Part shown: one piece after another, positions 26,061 to 35,377 of the stretch | Numbering within the stretch: the stretch's first letter is position 1 | How the letters are laid out: each line of letters opens with the position of its first letter | Assembly: GCA_000155435.1 (NCBI GenBank) | Contig: DS990260.1 | Coordinates: 2,132,715-2,196,714, forward strand | DNA: 64,000 bases | Direction of reading: 5' to 3' | From: Clostridiales bacterium 1_7_47FAA | GTDB taxonomy: Bacteria; Bacillota; Clostridia; Lachnospirales; Lachnospiraceae | The notes under the pieces: model-generated | Databases searched by the model: none | What the model saw: only the letters and a program-made list of their open reading frames with translations | Told to the model about the DNA's origin: nothing | Position numbers and translations under genes: made by a program

Positions 26061-28505
26061 TTGCGATTCATCCCAATCATAAGCCTAAGTATTCTCATAC
26101 TGCTTTTAACCGCCTGTTCCGCGGATACGGGTTCCTCCGTAACCCCATCCGCAAGCCTGTCCCAGGACCAGCCCCATCAGGATATACCGGCATCGCCGCT
26201 GACAGACAGCGGTTTATCCTTACTGGTCAAGGACTTTACATATACCCCCAAGCCCCAGGCGGATCCTGGGCCAGCTGAAAACTTTTTCGGGTTTCCAATT
26301 GAATTAGTCAGTGATTTAAAGGACAGGATGTATCGGGAAGACGCTGATAGCTGCATAAGATATTTAAATCATCTGAATGACAGGGATTACCGTATAACCC
26401 ATGACGAATTTTTCTCATTGCTTGATATGACGGATGAAACAACAAAATATATGTTCAATGCAGACAGATACGGATATGTATTCTATGGATGTGATACGGA
26501 CAATGACGGAATTGATGAGTTGATTGCGTTTGAAAAGGACGGACGGGGGACCAGTTCCTATATTTATATGCTGACCAAGGGCGAGGAGGGTTATGCCTTC
26601 CTTAACAGCAATTATCTTGATGACGTCCGCCTTTTTTCGTTATTTCAGTATGAAAATGCATTTTATTATGCCGCAAGCTGTTATGATGATTCCACCGGAA
26701 CAGTCAATCTGCAGATGTTCATGCTGAACCGCAATTTCTTCAAGCTATCAAATATCGTAGACAGCATATGTTTTAACCGGACATTTGATATATCAGAACC
26801 AGACCTCCTTTACTGCAATAAAAATCATCCGGATATACGCCTTGTCCAGGACTATCTTGAAGACATTATATATGACGTCATCTATGCAAACAGGGCAAAA
26901 GAAACGTTTCATGGGGATGAATGGGCTTTCCTGAATAAGGAGCGGCCGTTCCCGAATGAGGATACGGATGATTGGGATCATGATACGGAAGATCAGGCCA
27001 TAGACTGGAGCCGTATGTATATTATGGATATAAACAATGACGGGAACGAAGAGATATTCACAAAATCCCCTCCAGGTTACCAGCAGCCGTTTGCACATAG
27101 GGTCAATTGGTATGGCGGTGATTTCCGGCCATGCCCGGCATCGGTGGAGGAATGGGCGGATGAGGACTATCGGTCCGTTGATATGTGGTTTAAAAACATC
27201 AATGGGAAAATAGTCACATTTACTTTGTACCAGGAGATCCAATCCGGCCTGCAGTATCTTATTGATGCCAGAATACAGGAACGTGATGGGCACACCATCC
27301 TGATGGATTATATGGTTGTATTGGAACCCACGGATATCCGGGTTACGGAGTTCGGCATTGGTACGGATGTTTCCATCTATAAACCTTTGATATACCAGGA
27401 TCCGGATCTGGACAAGGCATTTCCTTATAATCTGCCGGATCTGGCTGAAGTATTTTTACTAAAAGTACAGGGACCTTCTGTTACCATTGAAAATAATTGT
27501 GATATACCTGATGATTTCACAGAAATCCTGGAGGGTTTACTGACCGATGGCTCCCTGGATGATTTAGACAGTGAGCTTGGAATGGATCCATATCGGATGA
27601 ATGAGAAGACTTTTCTAAGCAGATATGGAGCATACACCGGATATGCCGAACGCACACTTGAAGGCGGGACACAGTCTGTGTATCAGATAACCCTTGGCAA
27701 TACCGATTACTTTCTTTTATTGCAGTATAATGCTGCGGGAAAAGTTGGGGATTTACATATCTATCAAAAGGCAGCAGGCCGGCTGACCTATGTAAGCACC
27801 TATCAGCCTACGCATCTGTGGGCAAAGGTGATTGAATATTCCGGCAAATTATATATTGCCCAACGGCCGTCGCCGTGGTATGAACACCCGCGCTATCTTG
27901 ACAGTACACGTATCCATCAGCTGATACCGGAAGGCGGACAGGATATCCTTATCGATGCGGTTCCTGAAACCTTTCAGTGGCAGAAAATATATGATGACCA
28001 GGCTTATTACGGACCCGCTGTTACCGGATACCTGGAAGGGATAAAAACGGAATTGATGGACCTGTCATACCTGACCAAAGAGGATGCAATCTATTTGGGC
28101 GATGAAACTCCTGAGATTGATCAGGATAAGCTTCTAAGGCTAGGTTCCGTTACATCCCCTTATGACACTTTTTATAAAATTGACTTCAATAATGATCAGA
28201 AGGATGAGTATATCTCAAAAGAAAAGTCTTACAGCAGTATTTACACCGGCATATATGAATTCACCCATAAGGGGATTGCAGGATTGGGATACGACGGGAA
28301 GGCGGGCGGGGCTTTGGGACGGCCGGTCCAGCTCTGGTTTAAGGAAATAGAAGGAAAGGTTTTTACATTCCGGCTGTTTTATGATGAGGAATTATACTAC
28401 TATATATTAAATGTATCCTTGATAGAAGGGACTGGCATTACACAGGTCCAGACTTACATGATTGTACCCAAAGTCGATTATATTGCTTCTTATGGCTGTG
28501 ACTGA
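26061..28505 (+). CDS. Large lipoprotein with Ca-binding-like DxNNDG repeats
   Basis: Exported 814-residue lipoprotein; lipobox SILILLLTACSAD. Three similar acidic loops occur along the chain (DTDNDGIDELIAF, MDINNDGNEEIF, IDFNNDQKDEYI), like the calcium loops of VCBS/FG-GAP repeats. The rest is unrecognised. TTG at 26061 lies 5 bases after GGAGG; an in-frame GTG at 26055 overlaps that site and is unlikely. Probably displayed on the outer membrane surface of the cell; no partner is evident. Confidence 0.75.
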   Translation: MRFIPIISLSILILLLTACSADTGSSVTPSASLSQDQPHQDIPASPLTDSGLSLLVKDFTYTPKPQADPGPAENFFGFPIELVSDLKDRMYREDADSCIRYLNHLNDRDYRITHDEFFSLLDMTDETTKYMFNADRYGYVFYGCDTDNDGIDELIAFEKDGRGTSSYIYMLTKGEEGYAFLNSNYLDDVRLFSLFQYENAFYYAASCYDDSTGTVNLQMFMLNRNFFKLSNIVDSICFNRTFDISEPDLLYCNKNHPDIRLVQDYLEDIIYDVIYANRAKETFHGDEWAFLNKERPFPNEDTDDWDHDTEDQAIDWSRMYIMDINNDGNEEIFTKSPPGYQQPFAHRVNWYGGDFRPCPASVEEWADEDYRSVDMWFKNINGKIVTFTLYQEIQSGLQYLIDARIQERDGHTILMDYMVVLEPTDIRVTEFGIGTDVSIYKPLIYQDPDLDKAFPYNLPDLAEVFLLKVQGPSVTIENNCDIPDDFTEILEGLLTDGSLDDLDSELGMDPYRMNEKTFLSRYGAYTGYAERTLEGGTQSVYQITLGNTDYFLLLQYNAAGKVGDLHIYQKAAGRLTYVSTYQPTHLWAKVIEYSGKLYIAQRPSPWYEHPRYLDSTRIHQLIPEGGQDILIDAVPETFQWQKIYDDQAYYGPAVTGYLEGIKTELMDLSYLTKEDAIYLGDETPEIDQDKLLRLGSVTSPYDTFYKIDFNNDQKDEYISKEKSYSSIYTGIYEFTHKGIAGLGYDGKAGGALGRPVQLWFKEIEGKVFTFRLFYDEELYYYILNVSLIEGTGITQVQTYMIVPKVDYIASYGCD

Positions 28506-28558
28506 GAGTCCGGCAGGGAAGAGCATTTGGATTGGCAAACAGGGCAAAGGAGGATGGA

Positions 28559-29410
28559 ATGGATTTAAATTATCAGGAAATTGCGGACAGGGCCGCTGCG
28601 CATGCCTTAAAAAGCGGTATCATACTTGATTATTCGGAAAAAAGCATTGTGGAAGTGGAATCTATCTTAGGGGAGTATTATAACCATCTTGCAGAATACG
28701 ACGGCAGGGAAGGTGCGGATACATTATGGAATATTGCTGTCCACTATGGAATTTACCTGGGTGAAACCATGCTGCGCCTTCGGTTGGGTGAAAAGGGCTT
28801 TGCGTGGTACATGGACAACGGAATGCCGGTCCTGAAGAACCGGACAAGCGCTCAGATATCCCCCATTACAAAGGCCCATAAACGGATGTTAAATGGGCCT
28901 GAGGACAATGTAAAAAGCTTCTTCGATGTGGCACTCCTGTTGGCAGATGGTAAATTCCCCACCAAACACGTTGTCCACCGCGCCATCAATGTCCAGCTGC
29001 CCTCGGGTCAGATTATAGAAAATGTGCCATACCGGGACATCACTCCTTACATCATGATGATTGAGGAGGGCCGGGAGGATTTCCTGATATTGGAGTCCCA
29101 GGATGGATTTTTCCAGTTTTACGGGATAGACAACCAGTTTGTCGCAGAGGTACGCGTCAATCTGCCAAACGGCGATTTCCAAACGTATTCCATCATTGAT
29201 AAGGAAAAAGAACAGCAGATGGAACGAATCCGCCTTTCCACCCCCTATGGGCAGTTTACGCCTACGGAGCGGGAGGTGGTGCCCTTAGGGCTGGTCCAAA
29301 CAGTAGTCAGGGCATACTATGAACATATAAATGCAGAAGACTTCCTTAAATCCATCCCATGTGTTGACACCACCGAGGAAACGAAACGATGTATGGGGCT
29401 GATAAAATAA
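28559..29410 (+). CDS. Conserved hypothetical protein
   Basis: 283-residue soluble protein, not recognised. The N-terminal half is mostly helical (LNYQEIADRAAAHALKSG, TLWNIAVHYGIYLGETMLRL), the C-terminal half beta-rich (EDFLILESQDGFFQFYGIDNQFVAEVRVNLPNGDFQTY). No signal peptide. ATG at 28559 follows AAAGGAGG; nine upstream codons in frame lack a site. It lies 53 bases after the large lipoprotein gene and shares its direction and terminator. Confidence 0.7.
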   Translation: MDLNYQEIADRAAAHALKSGIILDYSEKSIVEVESILGEYYNHLAEYDGREGADTLWNIAVHYGIYLGETMLRLRLGEKGFAWYMDNGMPVLKNRTSAQISPITKAHKRMLNGPEDNVKSFFDVALLLADGKFPTKHVVHRAINVQLPSGQIIENVPYRDITPYIMMIEEGREDFLILESQDGFFQFYGIDNQFVAEVRVNLPNGDFQTYSIIDKEKEQQMERIRLSTPYGQFTPTEREVVPLGLVQTVVRAYYEHINAEDFLKSIPCVDTTEETKRCMGLIK

Positions 29411-29446
29411 GAGATTGGTTCATTTGCATGACAGTCAGACAATTTT

Positions 29447-29503
29447 AAGGATGCCGCGCTTCGGCAAGGGCATTTTTCGCCAGAATCCGCAGCATCCTTT
29501 TTT
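29447..29503 (+). terminator. Terminator after 28559-29410
   Basis: AAGGATGC and GCATCCTT pair (extended by GC/GC inside) and are followed by a T run on the plus strand. It separates two convergent genes. Confidence 0.7.
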
Positions 29504-29512
29504 AGAAGTGTA

Positions 29513-29872
29513 TCAGCGGACCGTCACCTTAAACCGGCAATCCTCCGCCCCGCCTAATACAGTATGTATTATTTCAACTTGTATATCCTTGTCCGGCAGC
29601 AAATCCTGTAAAATATATAAAACGCTGTTCCTTGAGCATTCACAATGAGACACATCCGTTACCTTGCCGGATAGGACCTCATCACAAACGCATTTAGGAT
29701 ATCCTATTTCATAGATATGTCCAGGTTCGATTACTCTTGCAATGAGCATTTCCGTGTTACCATATTTTTTATACTGCTCATCCAGGCTGCATCCGCATTC
29801 TTCAAATTGCGCGCGCTGAATGGGCAAAACCGTGTTCTTTACACAATCAATTGCTTTTTTCTTATAGTCCAA
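29513..29872 (-). CDS. Small Cys-rich protein, V4R-like ending
   Basis: 119 residues with about eight cysteines, including CGCS, PKCVCDEV, HCECS and EDCRF. The end (CSRNSVLYILQDLLPDKDIQVEIIHTVLGGAEDCRFKV) resembles V4R/methanogen-output-type domains that close with a GGxxxCRF motif. It may bind a metal or small ligand (inference). The start is TTG at 29872, 9 bases after AAAGGAG. Confidence 0.65.
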   Translation of the reverse strand: MDYKKKAIDCVKNTVLPIQRAQFEECGCSLDEQYKKYGNTEMLIARVIEPGHIYEIGYPKCVCDEVLSGKVTDVSHCECSRNSVLYILQDLLPDKDIQVEIIHTVLGGAEDCRFKVTVR

Positions 29873-30000
29873 TATTTACATCTCCTTTACAATACAGATT
29901 TACTAAAAATAGGATACACGAAACATTACAAACAATCAATAGATAAATATTAATATACTATTATTTCTATAAATTCCATTTTCTTCCAATATGTCCATTT

Positions 30001-30098
30001 TTACAGTTTCTACATGTTTGCCTTGTGCCATTGTGATAAAAGTTCAGTATCCCCACAGTCATAAAGCTGTCCGGCTAGCATTTTTCCCTCTCCGTCAT
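30001..30098 (-). pseudogene. Maltose O-acetyltransferase remnant
   Basis: GGAGGG then ATG at 30098 opens MTEREK; one base is missing in an A run, after which MLAGQLYDCGDTELLSQWHKA follows in another frame, matching the N-terminal Mac domain of sugar O-acetyltransferases. A stop follows and the catalytic hexapeptide part is absent. Confidence 0.7.
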
Positions 30099-30238
30099 GA
30101 TTCCCTCCTCATATCCAGTCATATCTATTTTTTATTTATTATATCATTAGGAATGCGACATAAGTATGCCATATTATTTAGAAAATATTTTTGGGTTTCA
30201 TAATCCCGTTTACCTGATTTCCGGATAGTCAAATCTTA

Positions 30239-30267
30239 TTTTGGAAGGGGGCAGTCTATGGTATAAT
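30239..30267 (+). promoter_or_regulatory. Probable promoter of the FMN-binding lipoprotein gene
   Basis: TATAAT at 30262-30267 with a weak -35 (TTTTGG) 17 bases upstream. The rest of 30099-30238 is AT-rich with nothing else recognised. Confidence 0.45.
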
Positions 30268-30313
30268 GGACCTATCAAATGAGCATTGAGTGCAGGAGGT
30301 TTCAGGAGGTTTT

Positions 30314-32074
30314 ATGAAAAAAACAATTATGATATGCGTGCTGATTGCCGGTATGCTGGCGTCCACCGGATGTTTTGGAAGCCGTGTGAAGGCGCCCAAG
30401 GGGGTGTTTGCGCCAGAGGAGGCATTTGCGGAGATTCCCCACAGCAGTTTTGAAGCGGAGTGGCTGGAGGGAGGCATGAAGGATGAGGACGGCCATGTCT
30501 ATGAGGAGGTCTATGATTTTGTCCTGGTCATGGATAAGGCGGTGATTCCCTACACGGTGTCCGGGAAGCTGATCCAGACCTGCGGATATGACCTCTCTGA
30601 AGGCACCTGGAATGTGGATCGTCGGACAGAGGACGTAACCCAGGAAATGGACCTTACCATGTACCACTGGAAGCTGGAAAATAATCCTGCATACGAATAC
30701 ACGGAGACATTCATCAAAACCGGCCCCAATACCTTTGAGACCGGGGAACCGGATCACCCCACAGGCATACATTTTACAGTAGATGTCCTGTCCGGCGGCA
30801 CGAATCTGAAGGATGAAAGCGGAAAGACCAACCTGCCGGGCGGACAGTGGACAGCCAGACTCCATCTTGAATCCAACGACAAATCAGGGGTTAACTTCAA
30901 GGGTGAGGCGGCTATTGACCTGCTGGGCGGTTCTTACGGCTACAATGATCTGCGGTGGGTGGTGACCATCGATGAACTAAAGCGCGTGGAAAAGGAGCTG
31001 AATACCACGGATGAGGAACGGGCCAATGAGCAGCAGGAGGGATTCCGGAAGATATTTCCTGAGGCAGACAGCTTTGAGGTCATGGATTTTGACCTTGCGC
31101 AGGACTGCAATAAAGAGCTGGCTTCCTCAGACTTCGGTGATGTGGGCGTGGACGCGGCGGCAGCTGCAAAGGACAGGGACGGTGTATTGATGGGTTGGGT
31201 GGTCAATGCCCATTCGAAGGACAGCTACATGGGAAATGTGTCTGTCTCCGTGGCGTTTGGGAGAAGCGGCACCATCAGCGGCCTTGAGTTCCTGGAGCTG
31301 GAAGATACGCCCGGACTGGGTATGAGGGCCAGGGAGGATGTGTTCAGGGAACAGTTTGAAGGGAAGGGCAGAGAGGCTTTGACTGTGACGGATTCCGGGA
31401 ATCCCGGGGCTTCGGAGATAGACGCCATCAGCGGGGCAACCATCACGTCCAATGCGGTTACAAACGCAGTCAATGCGGCGATATACTATGTACATCATTA
31501 TACAGACGCAGAGGAGCAGGCCAATCAGGAAAACCAGGCATACAACCCGGCAGCCAGTCCGGCGAACCGTCTGCCAAAGGAACAGATGGCGTATGATACG
31601 GCATATGAGGTGCTGATGTCCATCAGCACCTATGACTACCAGCTGCTGGCAGAATATGCCCACCCGGAAAAGGGAATCATCTTCTCGCCTGACCCTTATG
31701 TGGACTATAATGAGGACCCGGTATTTACGCCTGCGCAGATCCGGGAGTTTGATTCCGGCGGCAGCTATCAGTGGGGGTATTTCTGCTCCAGTGAAACGCT
31801 GATTAAACAGACGGCAGATGCCTATTTTGATGATTATGTGTATACAAAGGATTATCTGCACTGTGAACAGGTGGGAATCAACCAGGTGTTCCGAACCGGG
31901 AACTGCCCTGAAAATGCAGGGGAGCTGTTCCCCGACGGCGTTTTTGTAGAATACCATAATCCGGGAACAGAGGAGTTCGACGGCCTGGACTGGTCCAGTT
32001 TGAAAATTGTGATGGAGGAGTATGAGGGAAGTCTCAAGGTGGTGGCAATCGTGAACTCCTGCTATACACTGTGA
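30314..32074 (+). CDS. FMN-binding lipoprotein with flavinylation motif
   Basis: 586-residue exported lipoprotein (LIAGMLASTGCFGS). Residues about 290-400 form an RnfG/NqrC-type FMN-binding domain with EDTPGLGMRARE and ISGATITSNAV, whose SGAT threonine is the usual site of covalent FMN attachment by ApbE. A C-terminal domain of about 170 residues (HPEKGIIFSPDPYV...SLKVVAIVNSCYTL) is of unknown role. It probably carries electrons at the cell surface (inference). AGGAGG is 4 bases before the ATG at 30314. No apbE is in the window. Confidence 0.85.
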   Translation: MKKTIMICVLIAGMLASTGCFGSRVKAPKGVFAPEEAFAEIPHSSFEAEWLEGGMKDEDGHVYEEVYDFVLVMDKAVIPYTVSGKLIQTCGYDLSEGTWNVDRRTEDVTQEMDLTMYHWKLENNPAYEYTETFIKTGPNTFETGEPDHPTGIHFTVDVLSGGTNLKDESGKTNLPGGQWTARLHLESNDKSGVNFKGEAAIDLLGGSYGYNDLRWVVTIDELKRVEKELNTTDEERANEQQEGFRKIFPEADSFEVMDFDLAQDCNKELASSDFGDVGVDAAAAAKDRDGVLMGWVVNAHSKDSYMGNVSVSVAFGRSGTISGLEFLELEDTPGLGMRAREDVFREQFEGKGREALTVTDSGNPGASEIDAISGATITSNAVTNAVNAAIYYVHHYTDAEEQANQENQAYNPAASPANRLPKEQMAYDTAYEVLMSISTYDYQLLAEYAHPEKGIIFSPDPYVDYNEDPVFTPAQIREFDSGGSYQWGYFCSSETLIKQTADAYFDDYVYTKDYLHCEQVGINQVFRTGNCPENAGELFPDGVFVEYHNPGTEEFDGLDWSSLKIVMEEYEGSLKVVAIVNSCYTL

Positions 32075-32135
32075 TAATCATTCTGTCCGGGATGCCCGCA
32101 AAGCGTATTTACGGTTACCAATGACCTGTTCTGGA

Positions 32136-32190
32136 GGCCTTCAACAAATGTGGAGCCTGTTGAAGGCCCGGCTTTTCGCAGGGCCTTCAA
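32136..32190. terminator. Alternative nested hairpins between convergent genes
   Basis: GGCCTTCAACA (32136-32146) pairs with TGTTGAAGGCC (32158-32168). The middle arm can instead pair, as TTGAAGGCCC (32160-32169), with GGGCCTTCAA (32181-32190). There is no long T run; probably a bidirectional transcription stop. The last arm overlaps the stop codon of the minus-strand gene. Confidence 0.45.
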
Positions 32191-33452
32191 GTTCCCTGCT
32201 GTCCATTGATACGGTATTGATATTCCGGTATGTTCTCAATGCCATTATCTAAAATCTTATTCCCTAAATATCGAAAACTGCCATCCTCTGCGAATCGCAC
32301 CACAAGCTCGTGGGTTATGACTGCATCATTGCAAACCATCATCTCACAAACTGCATCAACCGTTAAAATAAGCGTGCCATCATCATTTTCTTTGATATCA
32401 ATTACCTCCGGTAAAGAGGTTCCAAAGAAATTCGGCGCATGATTTAAACAGCCAAGCCGTTCCCAGGCATATGTTTTATTTTCTTCATTGAACACAGCAT
32501 ATTTCTGTATCTGCTCTGCTGTTATTGGAAGATACTCCATAATCAGTTCCTCAAACCTTTCCTTCGGAATCCCGTCCGAATCCCCCTCTGGTTCAAACCG
32601 TTCCTGGTATTTCATTCCATACAGATATTCATACAATCCATTATAATCCAGCTCCTCCATATGTTCTTCATCCCAGTTGGAACATAACAGGTTATTCCCT
32701 TGATAAGCCAGACCTTTTACGCATTTCCAGGACATTTCACGCAATTCTTCTGTCATTGGCTTTATTCTAAGCAGGCGGCTTCCATCCACCGTTTCCGTAA
32801 CTTCCGGATACTCCGGCACACATAATTGGTAGCAGAACCATCCTTTGTCAGAGTAACTCCACTCCTTTATCCTGGTATAAGCCACATATGATATCTCTGA
32901 AGTACCGTCCATCCCCCATACGGCATTGGCCGATAATTCATACATATCCGTTCCGTCATATCTGTATTTTATTCTTCTGATCCCGCCATCTAAGCGGATT
33001 TCATATATTGTCTGTGTACCGTTTTTCCCCTCCATGCATTGCTTCAGGAAATGGTCTGCTTTTTCATGGTTCTCCATGTTGCCATAGATGATTGTGGTCA
33101 TAACAGGGAATCCTGTTTCACTCACTTTTTCCTGCATAGCAAGCAAGGTCTCATCATTTAGGACAATATTAGACGCCTCTCCTTTATCTGCCTGTCTATA
33201 GATATCAAGAATAAGTCCCATCATCATTTTACAATCAGCCTCAGCCTCTTTCCAATCCCCCTCTTCCACCGGAAGGTCATATCCCTTTTGTAACCGTTCT
33301 TTCCCTTCCTTGTCTTCACTTGCCGCACCTTCCTCTGAAGCCGTCTCCTCTACGGATAATTGTTCCATTGTCCTATTCTCTTTTTGGCAAGCACATATTA
33401 AAACGCTTATTATCAGCACCATGACCAGAGCATATACTTTTTTTCTTAACAT
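32187..33452 (-). CDS. Lipoprotein, paralogue of 33565-34806
   Basis: 421-residue lipoprotein (LIISVLICACQKEN), followed by a Glu/Ser/Ala-rich linker. The function is not recognised. It shares blocks with the next gene: WDEEHMEELDYNGLYEYLY, IPKERFEELIMEYLPITAEQIQ and HELVVRFAEDGSFRYLGNKIL. The tandem arrangement indicates duplication and divergence. It is probably anchored outside the membrane. Confidence 0.75.
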   Translation of the reverse strand: MLRKKVYALVMVLIISVLICACQKENRTMEQLSVEETASEEGAASEDKEGKERLQKGYDLPVEEGDWKEAEADCKMMMGLILDIYRQADKGEASNIVLNDETLLAMQEKVSETGFPVMTTIIYGNMENHEKADHFLKQCMEGKNGTQTIYEIRLDGGIRRIKYRYDGTDMYELSANAVWGMDGTSEISYVAYTRIKEWSYSDKGWFCYQLCVPEYPEVTETVDGSRLLRIKPMTEELREMSWKCVKGLAYQGNNLLCSNWDEEHMEELDYNGLYEYLYGMKYQERFEPEGDSDGIPKERFEELIMEYLPITAEQIQKYAVFNEENKTYAWERLGCLNHAPNFFGTSLPEVIDIKENDDGTLILTVDAVCEMMVCNDAVITHELVVRFAEDGSFRYLGNKILDNGIENIPEYQYRINGQQGT

Positions 33453-33564
33453 ATCATCATCCTTTCAACCTTACTTGGCGGCAACCCAGGATTTTTTGCC
33501 CCATGGCATCAGACAAGCCGTACGCCGTCTGTGATAGGAGTAATTGTTCCGTCCGCATGTTCCA

Positions 33565-34806
33565 TTATCCGTCTCCATACATCTTTTTCCATTCTTCCAT
33601 GGACAGGCGTGGGGTATGCCATGTTTCTTCCGCGTTGTCCTCAGCTGATATGATTTTGTTGGACACATACTGAACCCCTCCATCTTCCAAAGGGCGGACC
33701 ACTAATTCATGGGCATACACCTTAGAGACTCCCCCGTACGGAAATACCACATTTACTGTAAGTGAGGATGTACCATCACTGTTTTCCGTAAACCCGACAA
33801 CTTCCGGATATGGATATTCCGGATATTCCACCTCGTAACACCCCCTTGGCCTATATTCATAGACTGAGTCCTCTGGATTATAGTCTGTTTTGGATTGGAG
33901 CGTTTCACTGTCAATATTGAAATATTCCATAATAACACCCTCAAAACCGTCCTTCGGTATCCGATAACATGTATTGTTTTCCAGATTCTCCTCTGCAGCA
34001 TAAGGAACATGGCCTGTCTTTACTTTCTGATATAAAATATCATACATATCATAAAAGTTTAATTCCCCAAAGTCATCTTCGCTCCAGTCCACAATAAACA
34101 TATTATTATTTTCATAACCAATCGGGAGTACATACTGCCGGTTCAATTCCCTGTATTTTTCATCCAGGGGCTGCACCCTGAACGCCTTATATTCCTCTGC
34201 ATCGCTCACCGTATATGCATATAAGACCTCTGACAACCAGGTTCCAGAAAACATAAGATATCCTTCTTCCGTGTAATCCCATGAATCCACATTGTAACTT
34301 TCCGTACCCATGTTTTTCAGTTGTGCACCTTCATATTGATAAGATGTCTGTGTGATTTCTATATCCCCATTCCCTGCTTTCAAATCGTATTTTGTGAATC
34401 CGCCTGACCAGGAAACCTCTATGATTGTAACTGCCGCATCCTTTTGAGATTCTGCCTGTTCACAAAACCGCACAACCTGTTCATGGGCTGTCATGTCAAT
34501 TTGGTTTCTGCTATCAATCGCCACATACCCATTCCCACCAAAATAATTTACGATGTTCCGCACATTTTCTAAATCACCTGCCCGGTTCTCCCCTGCAGCC
34601 TCTTTATAAAGTTCCATATAGATACCTGTCATATTATCCGCATCAGCCTCAGTATCCTGTCTGGCGTCCTGGGTTTCATTTTCTATCTGAACAGACCGGG
34701 GCTTTTCCGGAAGTGTTTCACTGCATCCCCAAACACCAGACATCAGTATGACACTAACTGTTATTAAGCCATTCTTCCAAAACAATCCTGTCTTTTCCCA
34801 CAACAT
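33565..34806 (-). CDS. Lipoprotein, paralogue of 32187-33452
   Basis: 413 residues with signal peptide and lipobox (VILMSGVWGCSE), function unknown. Blocks WSEDDFGELNFYDMYDILYQ, IPKDGFEGVIMEYFNIDSETLQ and HELVVRPLEDGGVQYVSNKII mirror the downstream paralogue. GGAGG lies 5 bases before the ATG. About 110 bases separate the two; no intervening gene is supported. Confidence 0.75.
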   Translation of the reverse strand: MLWEKTGLFWKNGLITVSVILMSGVWGCSETLPEKPRSVQIENETQDARQDTEADADNMTGIYMELYKEAAGENRAGDLENVRNIVNYFGGNGYVAIDSRNQIDMTAHEQVVRFCEQAESQKDAAVTIIEVSWSGGFTKYDLKAGNGDIEITQTSYQYEGAQLKNMGTESYNVDSWDYTEEGYLMFSGTWLSEVLYAYTVSDAEEYKAFRVQPLDEKYRELNRQYVLPIGYENNNMFIVDWSEDDFGELNFYDMYDILYQKVKTGHVPYAAEENLENNTCYRIPKDGFEGVIMEYFNIDSETLQSKTDYNPEDSVYEYRPRGCYEVEYPEYPYPEVVGFTENSDGTSSLTVNVVFPYGGVSKVYAHELVVRPLEDGGVQYVSNKIISAEDNAEETWHTPRLSMEEWKKMYGDG

Positions 34807-35130
34807 AACCGCCTCCTTCTCCTGCAGCCCTTTACAAATGACGCTGTCAATTCCACACCATGACCGGCCAAACTGCTAAAAAGAATAACATATAAATTGG
34901 TTCATTGCAAATCCTTTCATTGATATGCTATACTACAAAAACCGTAGCTGTCCGGCAGGGATGCAATCCAATCTTCAGCCGGAAAACTATTTTGAATCGC
35001 ATATTTCTCATGCCAGGGTGTGTTTGGAAATTCATTCCCTCCCTAATGTACTATTAAAAGCCGCACAACAAAGCGGCTTACGGAAAGAATCAAGCCATGC
35101 CGCCGCGGGCAGTGAAAAAGAAACCATTCC
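34807..35130. other. Intergenic stretch with repeat relic
   Basis: No supported gene. It contains a possible plus-strand promoter near 34905-34935 (TTGCAA, 18 bases, TATACT) and a relic of the dispersed repeat at 35015-35044. A 69-codon frame here has no recognised similarity. Confidence 0.3.
35015..35044. repeat. Relic end of the dispersed inverted-repeat element
   Basis: AGGGTGTGTTTGGAAATTC, followed by ATTCCCTCC, matches the terminal part of the element at 35131-35296 with a few differences. Confidence 0.55.
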
Positions 35131-35296
35131 CTAGAGCGTGTTTGAAAATTGCTTTCCGTCGGCTGTGCGTCCCACTTTGTGGGAGATTTGGTCCCGATGA
35201 TGGAGGCGTAGCGGGCTACGCTGACTGAATCGGGGCCAAATATACCGCGAAGTGGGGCGTGCAGACGGCGGGAATGAATTTTCAAACACGCTCTAG
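35131..35296. mobile_element. MITE-like 166-bp inverted-repeat element
   Basis: Both ends are CTAGAGCGTGTTTGAAAATT in opposite orientation, a perfect 20-base terminal inverted repeat, and the arms remain partly complementary to the centre (GCGTAGC-GG-GCTACGC). No protein is encoded. Related ends occur at 35015-35044, 36730-36771 and 42758-42830, so it is a repeated family in this genome. It fits a non-autonomous element or large REP-type hairpin. Confidence 0.75.
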
Positions 35297-35377
35297 GATA
35301 CAGCTTCTTATTTATCATGGATTTGAACCAATCAGGCCTTTTAGCGCATATTTACGATGACAATGCCGGTAAATATT

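Noticed and set aside
34925..35134. 69-codon plus-strand frame after a possible promoter
   Set aside because: Its second half runs through the repeat relic and no similarity was recognised; it may be a remnant but cannot be supported.
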